DNA of 41,217 nucleotides from an uncultured Opitutaceae bacterium (GCA_937942145.1 CALDFV010000141.1:1-41217); one strand, 5' to 3'. Shown: positions 24,557-33,521, numbered from the stretch's first letter. Program-made: numbers and translations. The notes: generated by a model from the sequence alone, not told the origin.

Positions 24557-24792
24557 TTTCGTTCGCACTGCTTCGGGGGAAGTAACGGAAAAAGTTTTTG
24601 AGTCCGTGAACCTAGGTTGTGAACTTTTACAAATAGACGTTTATGCGTAAAAGTGTAGCCAAGGCTTGCTGGGAGAAACGTGATTGTTGAGGTATTTTGT
24701 GAGCAGTCGCATGCCTTAAATAGTTTCTTAGAGGCTAAAATAAAGATATTTTATGCTTGCTAAAGAAAAATATTGAGGGCAAATGGTCTCCT
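24557..24792. promoter_or_regulatory. Intergenic region with palindromes upstream of the XRE-cupin regulator
   Basis: No gene is seen between the xylA terminator and 24793. The stretch holds a 10-bp palindrome AACCTAGGTT (24609-24618) and an inverted repeat ACTTTTAC / GTAAAAGT (24623-24630 and 24647-24654) with a 16-base spacer. These may be operators for the GH88 gene cluster; there is no direct evidence for binding. Confidence 0.35.
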
Positions 24793-25350
24793 ATGTCTAG
24801 CGTCCTTTTGGAAGAGCCCAGTGCATTGCCGATGTTTGATTTCTCTGTTTTGAGAGAGATCCGCAAGCGGGCGGAGATGACATTGAATGACCTTTCCCAA
24901 GCTAGCGGGGTGTCAATCGCAGTCATCTCTAAGCTCGAAAGAAACCAGTCTCAAGCAGAGGTGGAGACGCTTTACAAAATAGGACGAGTGTTTGGAATGC
25001 GGGCCACCGACTTGATGACCCTGGCCGAAGCGCCTCTTTCCAATCGAAAAGAGTCTGAAATCTACTCATCTGAAGGATTCACATTCGAGGCGGTACGGTA
25101 TGCGAATGCCAACTGCTTGCTTGGAGAAGCGAAGAGTGGAGCGAGTATTTCCAAGCCTGAGATCCACCACGACGACCATGAAATTTGCTGGGTCTTGAAA
25201 GGGGTGCTGCGCGTCACGCTTCCCCAGGAAACCCAAGTCTTGTCGAAAGGGCAGAGTATCCAGTTCGATGCGATTCAAGAGCACGGCTATGAGGTGCTCG
25301 AAGACTGCCAGTTCATGATCGTGCACATCAGAAAAGATAAACGCTATTAG
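24793..25350 (+). CDS. XRE-family regulator with C-terminal cupin domain
   Basis: Two-domain regulator of about 185 residues. An N-terminal helix-turn-helix ('LREIRKRAEMTLNDLSQAS', 'VAVISKLERN'-like segment) is followed by a cupin ('ICWVLKGVLRVTLPQETQVLSKGQSIQFDA'). The frame extends to a TTG at 24757, but the ATG at 24793 is preferred. Such HTH-cupin proteins usually bind a small metabolite in the cupin barrel. The GH88 gene starts 8 bases after its stop codon, so it is probably the local regulator of this catabolic operon, expressed with it. Confidence 0.85.
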   Translation: MSSVLLEEPSALPMFDFSVLREIRKRAEMTLNDLSQASGVSIAVISKLERNQSQAEVETLYKIGRVFGMRATDLMTLAEAPLSNRKESEIYSSEGFTFEAVRYANANCLLGEAKSGASISKPEIHHDDHEICWVLKGVLRVTLPQETQVLSKGQSIQFDAIQEHGYEVLEDCQFMIVHIRKDKRY

Positions 25351-25358
25351 CATTTAGT

Positions 25359-26738
25359 ATGAAAATTGACACTACGATTACACCCGAATCATTGAAAGGG
25401 CAGCTGGACCAGTTCTGGGAGTTGTCAGGACAGAAGATCGATCTCATCGAAAACGAGTACGACATGTCGAACGGCTCACCGGTCTTCACCGTAAATGGCA
25501 AATACGCCACTCGCGGATGGACTGAGTGGACGGAGGGCTTCGTTTATGGGTCGTCGTTTCTGCAGTTCGACGCTACCGGCGACGAGCGATTCCTTGAGCT
25601 GGGGAAAACGCGTACGATAGAGCGCATGGCAACTCACGTGAGCCACGTGGGTGTACATGACCATGGCTTCAATAACTTGAGCTGCTATGGCAACTGGTTG
25701 CGCTTGCTTAACGAAGGGAAGGCCAAGGGGCCACAGGCCGAACGTGATTTTTGCGAGTTGGCACTGAAGGTTTCGGGAGCGGTGCAAGCAAGCCGTTGGT
25801 CGACCATTCATGAAGGAGGTGGCTATATCTATTCCTTCAATGGGCCGCATAGTTTGTTCGTGGATACCATTCGCAGTTGCCGCATCGTGATGGTGGCCCA
25901 CGCTTTGGGGCATGTTCTCATGGGCGAGAATGACTCTCCGATTAGCCTGCTTGGCAGAGCAATCGACCACATCAACGCCACCGCCAAGTACAGTGTATAT
26001 TACGGGGAGGGCCGAGATAAATACGACGAGTGGGGACGGACCGCTCACGAAAGTGTTTTTAATACGAATGACGGACGCTATCGCTGTCCAAATGCCCAGC
26101 AGGGATTTAGCGGGTTCACGACATGGACACGCGGTTTGTCCTGGGCGATGGTTGGTTTCGCGGAGGAACTCGAGTTCATAGACACGCTTCCAGATGAGCA
26201 GTTTGAAGCTTTTGGAGGCAAAGCAGTTTTTAAGGAAACTTGCTTAAAAGGCGCTAAAGCGACCTGCGACTGGTTTATCGAGAATACGCCGACCGACGGA
26301 ATTCCCTACTGGGATGGTGGGGCTCCACAATTGCACCGATTGGGTGAGTGGAGAGATCGAGTATCTGACCCTTACAATGAATGGGAACCCATCGACAGTA
26401 CTGCAGCCGCGATAGGCGCCCAAGGATTACTGCGTCTAGGCCGTTATCTGGGACTGGATACAAAGGAAGGATCAAAGTACTGGAGTGCGGGACTTACTAG
26501 TATGCGTTCGCTTTTAGCCGCTCCATACTTGAGCGAAGATAGCGGGCATCAAGGGCTGCTTTTGCATTCCATCTATCACGAGCCCAATGGCTGGGACAAC
26601 GTGCCTGAGGGGCAGAAGATTGCCTGTGGCGAATCGAGCCAATGGGGTGACTACCATATCCGGGAGGCCGCCCTTCTGCTGCAGCGAGAGATTCGGAATG
26701 ATTCCTATTGCACCTTTTTTGGGTGTCTGAATCAATAA
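25359..26738 (+). CDS. GH88-family unsaturated glucuronyl hydrolase
   Basis: Removes the 4,5-unsaturated uronic acid left at the non-reducing end of oligosaccharides by polysaccharide lyases. The 459-residue protein has no signal peptide, so it acts in the cytoplasm on imported oligosaccharides. GH88 signatures are 'HDHGFNNLSCYGNWLRL' with D101, 'SLFVDTIRSC' with D169 (the two Asp positions expected from Bacillus UGL), 'GFTTWTRGLSWAMVGFA', 'EPIDSTAAAIGAQGLLRLG', and 'CGESSQWGDYHIREAALLL'. It is co-oriented with the regulator before it and two sugar-metabolism genes after it. The actual polymer (glycosaminoglycan, ulvan, rhamnogalacturonan or other) cannot be told from sequence. Confidence 0.85.
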   Translation: MKIDTTITPESLKGQLDQFWELSGQKIDLIENEYDMSNGSPVFTVNGKYATRGWTEWTEGFVYGSSFLQFDATGDERFLELGKTRTIERMATHVSHVGVHDHGFNNLSCYGNWLRLLNEGKAKGPQAERDFCELALKVSGAVQASRWSTIHEGGGYIYSFNGPHSLFVDTIRSCRIVMVAHALGHVLMGENDSPISLLGRAIDHINATAKYSVYYGEGRDKYDEWGRTAHESVFNTNDGRYRCPNAQQGFSGFTTWTRGLSWAMVGFAEELEFIDTLPDEQFEAFGGKAVFKETCLKGAKATCDWFIENTPTDGIPYWDGGAPQLHRLGEWRDRVSDPYNEWEPIDSTAAAIGAQGLLRLGRYLGLDTKEGSKYWSAGLTSMRSLLAAPYLSEDSGHQGLLLHSIYHEPNGWDNVPEGQKIACGESSQWGDYHIREAALLLQREIRNDSYCTFFGCLNQ

Positions 26739-26754
26739 ATTACAAAACATTATT

Positions 26755-27579
26755 ATGTCGGATTTATCCAAATTGTGTATACATAGTATAACTACCAAGC
26801 CATGGGGTTTGAGGGAAGCGGCGACTAAGTACGCAACGGCTGGTGTTACTGGAATTTCGGTTTGGCAGGATGCTGCGGCGTCTTTCGGAGACGGACACCG
26901 TGCTGCGGGAGAAATGTTTCGCAGTGAAGGGATCGATGTTGTCAGCTACGTTCGCGGAGGATTTTACACCGCACTGGAAGGGGCGGGACGAATGAAGGCG
27001 ATCGACGAAAACAAGCGGATCATTGATGAAGCCGCTGCGCTGGGTGCCCCCCTCGTCGTTCTCGTTTGCGGTGCCACTCCAGGACAATCGCTTTTCGAAT
27101 CGAGGAAGCAAATAACCGAGGGAATCGCTGCGACGATTCAACATGCCTCGGATGCGGGAGTTAAACTAGGAATAGAGCCTCTCCATCCCATGTACGCGGA
27201 CAGTCGCAGCGCGGTGAACACCATGTCCCAAGCCAATGCGATCTGCGATGAAGTGGGGCATTCCCATTTGGGGATCACCGCGGACGTCTTCCACATTTGG
27301 TGGGACGATCGACTAGAGAAGGAAATTAAGATCGCGGGTGAAAAAAACCGTCTTTTCTCCTTTCACATCTGCGATTGGAAAAATTTGCCTGAAGACATGC
27401 TTAATGATCGGGGGCTTATGGGAGAGGGTGTTATCGATGTTTCTGGAATACGTCGATGGGTGAATGAGACAGGATTTTCCGGATACGAAGAAGTGGAGAT
27501 CTTTTCCAACAAGTACTGGGCTATGGATCAAGACGATTATCTTGATCAAATAATAGACGCTTACAAATCGCTTTCTTAG
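26755..27579 (+). CDS. Sugar phosphate isomerase/epimerase-like TIM-barrel protein
   Basis: A 274-residue protein of the xylose-isomerase-like TIM-barrel family (AP endonuclease 2 superfamily). Barrel motifs with likely metal ligands are visible: 'PLVVLVCGATPG', 'VKLGIEPLHPMY' (Glu), 'LGITADVFHIWWD' (Asp and His), 'LFSFHICDWK' (His), and 'GYEEVEIFSNKYW' (Glu). It is 16 bases after the GH88 stop and 26 before the oxidoreductase, in one operon. The enzyme class commonly isomerises or epimerises keto-sugars; the substrate here is presumably a sugar or sugar acid released by GH88 processing. Confidence 0.83.
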   Translation: MSDLSKLCIHSITTKPWGLREAATKYATAGVTGISVWQDAAASFGDGHRAAGEMFRSEGIDVVSYVRGGFYTALEGAGRMKAIDENKRIIDEAAALGAPLVVLVCGATPGQSLFESRKQITEGIAATIQHASDAGVKLGIEPLHPMYADSRSAVNTMSQANAICDEVGHSHLGITADVFHIWWDDRLEKEIKIAGEKNRLFSFHICDWKNLPEDMLNDRGLMGEGVIDVSGIRRWVNETGFSGYEEVEIFSNKYWAMDQDDYLDQIIDAYKSLS

Positions 27580-27605
27580 AGGGTGAAACTCAACTATTCA
27601 ATATT

Positions 27606-28760
27606 ATGAAAACTCACAAAGTAGGTATTATAATGAACGGCGTCACTGGCCGCATGGGCACGAATCAGCATCTCATGCGTTCGATCGTCGAAATTATCAA
27701 ACAGGGGGGCGTTTGGGTGAACCCTGAAGAGACGATTATGCCCATTCCCATTCTAGTTGGAAGGAACGAAACTAAGCTCAAGGAATTGTCAGCCCGATCC
27801 GGTATCGAGCGATGGACTACCGATTTGGACAGCGTTATGGCAGATCCAGAGTTTTCCATCTATTTCGATGCTCAAAGCACTTTGAGGCGGGCGGATGCCG
27901 TAAAAGCGGCAGCGACGGCAGGAAAACACGTCTACTGCGAAAAGCCAACTGCAGTGGATACGCAGACCGCGATTGATTTACACAACTTTTGCGTGGACAA
28001 GGGTGTTAAGAGTGGCGTGGTTCAAGACAAACTCTGGCTTCCTGGATTGGTTAAATTGAAGCGGGCGATCGAAAAAGGCTACCTAGGACGCATATTCTCG
28101 GTAACTGGAGATTTTGGATACTGGGTATTTGAAGGAGACACGATTCCGGCCCAGCGACCTTCCTGGAACTACCGTAAGGAAGACGGTGGTGGAATGATGA
28201 TCGACATGCTATGTCATTGGAGATACGTTCTCGACAACCTCTTTGGACCCGTGAAGGCCGTTAGCTGCCGTGGAGCGACGCACATTAAGCAGCGCATCGA
28301 CGAAAGTGGAAACCCCTATGCGTGTACGGCGGATGACGCGGCCTATTCGATGTTTGAGATCGAAGGGCCACATGGTGAAATTGTCGTTAACTTCAACTCT
28401 TCTTGGTGCACTCGCGTCCGCAGAGACGATTTGCTAACGCTGCATGTAGATGGCGAGCTAGGTTCCGCGGTTGCCGGTTTGCGGGACTGTCATATTCAGC
28501 ATTATGCGAATACGCCGAAGCCGATTTGGAATCCTGATATCGATCAGCCTATCGATTTTTACAAGGACTGGTCTGAGGTGCCCAACCAGGAAGTTTACGA
28601 CAACGCTTTCAAGGTTCAGTGGGAAATGTATTTGAAGCACGTGGTGCTGGATACGCCCTTCCGTTGGACACTACTTGAAGGAGCAAAAGGCGTACAACTA
28701 GCCGAGCTTGGTTTGCAAAGCTGGGAAGAGCGCAAGTGGCTCGAAGTTCCAGATTTGTAG
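27606..28760 (+). CDS. Gfo/Idh/MocA-family oxidoreductase
   Basis: NAD(P)-dependent sugar dehydrogenase family member of 384 residues. The N-terminal Rossmann fold is seen in 'HKVGIIMNGVTGRMGTNQ', and the family lysine motif in 'GKHVYCEKPTAVDTQTA'. The C-terminal alpha/beta domain contains 'GGGMMIDMLCHWRYVLDNLFG' with the expected His-region. The N-terminal glycine motif 'NGVTGRMG' is longer than the usual GxGxxG, recalling a dihydrodipicolinate-reductase-like start. It is the last gene of the GH88 cluster before a terminator. The substrate is unknown, probably a sugar or uronate derivative. Confidence 0.85.
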   Translation: MKTHKVGIIMNGVTGRMGTNQHLMRSIVEIIKQGGVWVNPEETIMPIPILVGRNETKLKELSARSGIERWTTDLDSVMADPEFSIYFDAQSTLRRADAVKAAATAGKHVYCEKPTAVDTQTAIDLHNFCVDKGVKSGVVQDKLWLPGLVKLKRAIEKGYLGRIFSVTGDFGYWVFEGDTIPAQRPSWNYRKEDGGGMMIDMLCHWRYVLDNLFGPVKAVSCRGATHIKQRIDESGNPYACTADDAAYSMFEIEGPHGEIVVNFNSSWCTRVRRDDLLTLHVDGELGSAVAGLRDCHIQHYANTPKPIWNPDIDQPIDFYKDWSEVPNQEVYDNAFKVQWEMYLKHVVLDTPFRWTLLEGAKGVQLAELGLQSWEERKWLEVPDL

Positions 28761-28771
28761 AAAATTGATTG

Positions 28772-28802
28772 CGGGCTTGGATCCTTTCCAAGCCCGTTGT
28801 TT
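28772..28802 (+). terminator. Rho-independent terminator after the Gfo/Idh/MocA gene
   Basis: CGGGCTTGG (28772-28780) pairs perfectly with CCAAGCCCG (28788-28796) and is followed by a T/G-rich run. The SDR gene begins 41 bases after the stem and so may be transcribed separately or by read-through. Confidence 0.85.
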
Positions 28803-28836
28803 TGTTTATTGGTAATAAAAGTAACTGAAGAAAGTC

Positions 28837-29631
28837 ATGACGGCAAAAGCGAATAGTAAAACTGCTCTAGTAACGGGCGGAACAAGAGGAATCGGTTTCG
28901 GAATTGCTCAATCCCTAGCGGATGAAGGCTGGAATCTTATACTGAATGGTATGCGTCCTGAGAATGCCGTTCAAGATGTGCTCGATTTACTCCGATCGAA
29001 GGGGGTTGAGGTTGCCTACGCACGAGGCGACATTGGTTCTAATGAGGGCCGTGAATCGATCATCGAAATCGTACGATCCGCCCCAGGCGGGGCATTAAAT
29101 CTGCTCGTCAACAATGCTGGCGTGGCTCCCAAGCAGCGTCTGGACATTCTGGAGACGACGGAGGAAAACTATGACTTCGTCGTCGATACAAACTTGAAAG
29201 GCGCTTTCTTTCTGACTCAGCTCGTCGCTAACGACATGGTGGAGGCAAAGAAGCAGGACGAAAGCTTTTCGGGAGCAATCGTGAATGTTTCCTCGATCTC
29301 AGCAACGGTCGTTTCGGTGAATCGTGGTGAGTACTGCATTGCTAAAGCAGGCCTGAGTATGGTCACCCAGCTTTTCGCCGCCCGTATGGGTGAATTTGAT
29401 ATTCCCGTCTACGAGATTCGTCCCGGCGTGACCAAGACCGACATGACCGCTTCACCCGCGGTGACCGAGAAGTACGACAAGCTGATCGAAGAAGGTCTGT
29501 GCGTCACCAAGCGCTGGGGCTATCCTGAAGATGTGGCAAAATCAGTAGCATCACTCGCCCGAGGCGATTTTCCGTATTCAACGGGACAAGTGTTGATGGT
29601 GGATGGGGGACTGACTATCCCGAGGCTTTGA
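28837..29631 (+). CDS. SDR-family oxidoreductase (FabG/KduD-like)
   Basis: Short-chain dehydrogenase/reductase of 264 residues. The NAD(P) motif 'TGGTRGIGFGIA' begins at residue 13, with 'NNAG' at 92-95, the catalytic serine in 'NVSSIS', and Y166 and K170 in 'EYCIAK'. 'IRPGVTKTDM' follows, and the C-terminal 'GQVLMVDGGLTIPRL' is typical. Annotation pipelines would probably call it 3-ketoacyl-ACP reductase. Its place after a GH88 gene and the presence of kdgK and eda suggest reduction of a 4-deoxy-5-keto-uronate or similar ketone (a KduD-like role) instead; this is inference. Confidence 0.85.
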   Translation: MTAKANSKTALVTGGTRGIGFGIAQSLADEGWNLILNGMRPENAVQDVLDLLRSKGVEVAYARGDIGSNEGRESIIEIVRSAPGGALNLLVNNAGVAPKQRLDILETTEENYDFVVDTNLKGAFFLTQLVANDMVEAKKQDESFSGAIVNVSSISATVVSVNRGEYCIAKAGLSMVTQLFAARMGEFDIPVYEIRPGVTKTDMTASPAVTEKYDKLIEEGLCVTKRWGYPEDVAKSVASLARGDFPYSTGQVLMVDGGLTIPRL

Positions 29632-29737
29632 TCTATGCGATCCTAGTGTTTGAAAGTTTTTGGGCGGCGGTGTTTGCCGCTTCAAGAACCATAGTTCTAA
29701 GGGATTTGGGCTGATTTCGATCAGTCGAGAAACCCCG

Positions 29738-29908
29738 TTACGAAGGGTCGACCTTTTTGATGTGAGTTGGCAGTGTGGGTTTTGCGCATTTGCAACTGAC
29801 GGTATCGCCGCAGCCTCGCTTCTCCCTGAACAAAAAGCGTTTAGCGAGCCAGGCCGTTGCGAGAGCGACGACTAGCAGGATGATGACTGTTTCCGATATT
29901 TGCAACAT
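29738..29908 (-). CDS. FeoB-associated Cys-rich membrane protein
   Basis: A 56-residue protein missed by length cut-offs. It opens with a single hydrophobic helix ('SETVIILLVVALATAWLAKR'), followed by a basic stretch and a Cys-rich tail with 'RGCGDTVSCKCAKP'. This is the layout of the FeoB-associated Cys-rich protein family, and it lies 72 bases from feoA, on the opposite strand and divergently transcribed. It would sit in the inner membrane and probably assist FeoB; its biochemical role is unclear in general. The start is the ATG at 29906-29908. Confidence 0.82.
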   Translation of the reverse strand: MLQISETVIILLVVALATAWLAKRFLFREKRGCGDTVSCKCAKPTLPTHIKKVDPS

Positions 29909-29980
29909 GGACGCAAAACCATTTGACTTTGGCTAGTTTAGACTGAAACTCGATCTCAACAAGCCTAAAAGGAAGATCCT

Positions 29981-30208
29981 GTGAAAACCTTAAACGATTT
30001 AAACGACGGTCAGATCGCAAAAATTGGTTCGTACAAGCGGACTCAAGGGGTTTCGCGTCGTTTGATGGAGTTGGGGCTGATGCCGGGAGTTACGGTTCGT
30101 TTTATTAAATCTGCGCCTTTGGGGGACCCCATTGCGCTGGACGTTGGGGGTCGCCAATTGAGTTTGCGACGTGAAGACGCCGCTCAAATCATCGTTCAAC
30201 CCGTTTAA
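29981..30208 (+). CDS. feoA: Ferrous iron transport protein A
   Basis: A 75-residue SH3-like cytoplasmic partner of FeoB. It starts with GTG at 29981, preceded by AAGGA at good spacing. Family motifs are 'LNDGQIAKIGSYKRTQGVSRRLMELGLMPG' in overlapping parts, and 'PIALDVGGRQLSLRREDAAQI'. feoB follows 23 bases later. No clear Fur box was recognised in the 72-base gap between feoA and the divergent Cys-rich gene. Confidence 0.95.
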   Translation: MKTLNDLNDGQIAKIGSYKRTQGVSRRLMELGLMPGVTVRFIKSAPLGDPIALDVGGRQLSLRREDAAQIIVQPV

Positions 30209-30231
30209 AGCCTGCGAGGCGATATCCCGTA

Positions 30232-32460
30232 GTGCCGAAACTAGCGAATAATGGTGTCTCATCAGATCGACTGCGACGGGTAGCGTTGATCGGCAATCCT
30301 AATACGGGAAAGAGTACGCTGTTCAATTGCCTAACCGGTTTGCGTCAGAAGGTGGGCAACTACTCCGGGGTGACGGTTCAGAAGAAGACGGGAATTACGC
30401 TGATCGGTACGGAGCGCGTTGAGATTCTTGATTTGCCGGGAACCTACAGTTTGGCGGCTACTTCGCCCGACGAGCGGGTGGTGGTGGATGCGCTTCGTGG
30501 GGAGGTTGAGAATCTTGACCGACCGGATATTGTGCTTTGCATTGTCGACGCGACCAATTTGCAGCGAAACTTGTTTCTCGCTTTTCAAATCGGGCAGCTA
30601 GGAGTGCCGATGGTGCTCGCGCTTAACTATTGGGATACCGCTCAAAAGCGGAACATCGCCATAGACATAGAAGGCCTCAAAGAGAAGCTCGGCATCCCAA
30701 TTGTGCCGATCTCTGCATCGCGAGCGGAAGGAATCACTGAATTGAAAGATGCGGTGATTCAGGCGTTGGACGAAAAGCCGAAGTTGATATCACCCACGTG
30801 GCCTGAGTCGATAGAGGAAGCGATCTCTGGGGTGCGTTCGGAGCTACCGGAACCAGTATCAGCTCGGATCGACGATGCCGCTTTAATGCGTGGCATCTTT
30901 GAGAGTGACGAAGAGATCTTCAAACGGGCGGGAGCGTCCGGTTTGGAAACGCAGGAGGCACTTGAGATCTCGAAGAAGGCACTCTTTAAAGGCGGGCTGA
31001 ATCCAGCCAATGCAGAAGCGGTACTTTTGTACCGACACATTAAGGAACACGTAGAGCCCTGCATTTCGGCGCGAGATTCCTCGAGAATCGCGGGGAGTGA
31101 GTCCATCGATAGCCTCTTAACGCATAAGGTTTGGGGACTAATCGCGTTTCTGGCCTTGATGTACCTTGTGTTTCAATCCGTCTACAGTTGGGCGGGACCT
31201 TTCATGGACTTGATCGACATGGGAAAGTCCGTGGTGCAAGACACCGTCTCGAACGTTCTCTCAGGGTGGCCTATGATTGAAAGTCTGGTTGCCGATGGGA
31301 TCATTGAGGGGGTCGGGGCCGTGGTCATATTTTTGCCTCAAATCATGATCCTATTCTTCTTTATAAGTCTGCTAGAGGATACTGGATACATGTCGAGGGC
31401 AGCTTTTCTGATGGATAAGCTATTTAGTTGGTGCGGTCTGTCGGGTAAAAGCTTTGTTCCGCTTCTTTCCAGCTATGCTTGCGCCATTCCTGGGGTGATG
31501 GCGACTCGAACGATTCAGGATTCAAAAGCCCGATTGGTGACGATTCTTGTCGCTCCCTTCATGAGTTGTTCGGCCCGGCTACCCGTCTATGTGTTAATGA
31601 TTGGAGCATTCATAGAGCCTCGATATGGAGCAGCTGTGGCGGGTGCCGTACTGTTCTTGATGCACTTCGTAGGATTGCTTGTAGCGATGCCGTTTGCGTA
31701 CTTGATGAATAAGTACATTCTTAAGACGCCTCCACAGCCCTTTCTTTTGGAGTTGCCTAGCTATCAAATCCCCAAAGTGCGGGATGTGATGCTCAAGATG
31801 TACAGTCAGGGTAAGGAGTTCGTCGTTAATGCCGGAACCGTGATATTCGCGATTACCATTATCATTTGGGCTCTCCTGTATTTTCCGCGTACCGAATCCG
31901 TAGAAATAGAAACCCGCGAAGCATTCGTATCTGAAATTGCCGCTCAGAATGGCTGGACCGAGGAATTTGCCCTAGCGTCAATCCATGAGGATGAAGCAAT
32001 CGTGGCCGCGTTGGACCACAAGGTGTCTTCCGCATTCATCGAGCAGAGTTGGATGGGGCGGATCGGAAAGACCGTGCAGCCCGTATTTGCAGGAGCTGGA
32101 TTTGACTGGAAGATTACCGTAGGCGTGATTGCCAGTTTTCCCGCCCGAGAGGTGATTATTTCCACGCTAGGGATTATCTACAGTCTTGGCGGTGATGTGG
32201 ACGAAGAGGCGGGTGACTTGCGTGAAGCGATGGCTAGCCAGAAATGGCAGAGTGGGCCTAAAGCGGGGATGCCGATTTTCACCATTCCCGTCGTGATTGC
32301 GTTAATGGTGTTCTTTGCCCTGTGCCAACAGTGTGGGGCGACCCTTGCGGTGATCGCTCAGGAGACGAGCTGGAGATGGGCAGCGCTGTCCTTTGGGTTT
32401 ATGACGATCCTCGCTTGGCTAGCTTCAATTGGGATCAACCAGGTGGGATCCTGGTTTTAG
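30232..32460 (+). CDS. feoB: Ferrous iron transporter FeoB
   Basis: A 742-residue inner-membrane Fe(II) transporter with an N-terminal GTPase. The start is GTG. The G-domain motifs are 'GNPNTGKSTLFN' (residues 21-32), 'NYSGVTVQKKTG', 'DLPGTYSL' and 'LNYWDTAQ' (in place of a strict NKxD). A helical regulatory domain follows, then the transport domain from about residue 300 with 'FLPQIMILFFFISLLEDTGYMSRAAFLMD', 'SSYACAIPGVMATRT' and 'APFMSCSARLPVYVL'. The C-terminal half has 'FPAREVIISTLG'. It is co-transcribed with feoA and ends 8 bases from the convergent histidine kinase gene. Confidence 0.96.
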   Translation: MPKLANNGVSSDRLRRVALIGNPNTGKSTLFNCLTGLRQKVGNYSGVTVQKKTGITLIGTERVEILDLPGTYSLAATSPDERVVVDALRGEVENLDRPDIVLCIVDATNLQRNLFLAFQIGQLGVPMVLALNYWDTAQKRNIAIDIEGLKEKLGIPIVPISASRAEGITELKDAVIQALDEKPKLISPTWPESIEEAISGVRSELPEPVSARIDDAALMRGIFESDEEIFKRAGASGLETQEALEISKKALFKGGLNPANAEAVLLYRHIKEHVEPCISARDSSRIAGSESIDSLLTHKVWGLIAFLALMYLVFQSVYSWAGPFMDLIDMGKSVVQDTVSNVLSGWPMIESLVADGIIEGVGAVVIFLPQIMILFFFISLLEDTGYMSRAAFLMDKLFSWCGLSGKSFVPLLSSYACAIPGVMATRTIQDSKARLVTILVAPFMSCSARLPVYVLMIGAFIEPRYGAAVAGAVLFLMHFVGLLVAMPFAYLMNKYILKTPPQPFLLELPSYQIPKVRDVMLKMYSQGKEFVVNAGTVIFAITIIIWALLYFPRTESVEIETREAFVSEIAAQNGWTEEFALASIHEDEAIVAALDHKVSSAFIEQSWMGRIGKTVQPVFAGAGFDWKITVGVIASFPAREVIISTLGIIYSLGGDVDEEAGDLREAMASQKWQSGPKAGMPIFTIPVVIALMVFFALCQQCGATLAVIAQETSWRWAALSFGFMTILAWLASIGINQVGSWF

Positions 32461-32468
32461 ATAGCCCT

Positions 32469-33521
32469 CTAGTTACCTTTCGGCTGAAAGGGAGCTTCCT
32501 TCGATACCTCAAGAGGAATTGTGAAGCGGAACACGGATCCCTTGTTAGGAATGGAATCGACTTGAATTTCCCCTCCCATGAGCTCGACGAGATTCTTGCA
32601 GATCGCTAGACCCAGGCCGCTACCCCCAAAACGGCGCGAAATGGATGCGTCGATTTGCGAGAAAGGTTTGAAAAGGCGGTGCATTTTTTCAGGGGCAATG
32701 CCAATACCGGTGTCTTTGACTGAGACTTGGAGAAGGGAAGTGTCTTCGGAGATATTGGTAGCGGATGCTTCAATACAGATCTCGCCTTGGATAGTGAACT
32801 TGAGAGCGTTGTTGACCAGATTGAGAATGATTTGGCGCAGGCGGGCCGAATCGCCTACCGCGATGCTGGGAACGGACTCGTCGATCTTTGCGTCAATGGT
32901 AAGAGAGCGCTGGACCGCTTTGCTTTTCAGAAGAAAAACGCAACTATTGATACAATCGCTTGGAGAAAAAGGAATTGACTCGATATCGATCTTCCCAGCG
33001 TCAATTTTGGAAAGATCGAGAATATCGTTGATCAATGTAAGCAAGGTATCCCCGCTAGTGCGGATCGCTTCGAGCATTTCCTTTTGGTCTTCATCCAATT
33101 CCGTATCCTCGAGAAGGTCTAGCATGCCGACCATTCCGTTGAGGGGAGTGCGAATTTCATGATTCATATTCGCCAGAAACGCGCTCTGCATGTCTATCTT
33201 CCGATTGGCGTCCGATGGCTTGGCTGAGTCCTCTACGACTGCTGGTACCAGTGTTACGAATACAAGGGAATGTGCAGGGAACGGTAAGCAATTTGCGATG
33301 TTAATCTCGCTCGGCTGATTGTCTCCTCCAAGAAAGACTACATTACTTGAGCAAGATGTGCCTTCTGCGATAGCAGATATTATGAGAGCTTCCAAAGTAG
33401 GGGATTGCTCTGCAATTGAATTCCCCCTTGAAAGGAGCTTCTGTGTTGCCGGATCCGACTTCAAAATATTCAGCTCGTAGTCAACGATGACGGACGATAC
33501 GACACTTGAAGAGGGTTGCAT
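32469..33521 (-). CDS. Soluble sensor histidine kinase
   Basis: A 350-residue kinase without membrane segments. The first 95 residues look PAS-like ('VIVDYELNILKSDPATQKLL', 'HSLVFVTLVPAV'). The HisKA dimerisation domain has the phospho-acceptor H121 in 'ANMNHEIRTPLNGMVGMLD'. The HATPase domain shows the N box 'RQIILNLVNNALKFT', 'VKDTGIGIAPEKMHRLF' and 'GGSGLGLAICKNLVELMGG'. No receiver domain or response-regulator gene is adjacent, so its partner is elsewhere. It lies 47 bases downstream of the ThuA gene on the same strand and converges on feoB; the signal is unknown. Confidence 0.92.
   Translation of the reverse strand: MQPSSSVVSSVIVDYELNILKSDPATQKLLSRGNSIAEQSPTLEALIISAIAEGTSCSSNVVFLGGDNQPSEINIANCLPFPAHSLVFVTLVPAVVEDSAKPSDANRKIDMQSAFLANMNHEIRTPLNGMVGMLDLLEDTELDEDQKEMLEAIRTSGDTLLTLINDILDLSKIDAGKIDIESIPFSPSDCINSCVFLLKSKAVQRSLTIDAKIDESVPSIAVGDSARLRQIILNLVNNALKFTIQGEICIEASATNISEDTSLLQVSVKDTGIGIAPEKMHRLFKPFSQIDASISRRFGGSGLGLAICKNLVELMGGEIQVDSIPNKGSVFRFTIPLEVSKEAPFQPKGN

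Noticed and set aside
29660-29875. 71-codon plus-strand frame between the SDR and feoA
   Set aside because: The opposite strand encodes a better candidate, the FeoB-associated Cys-rich protein, in the same place.
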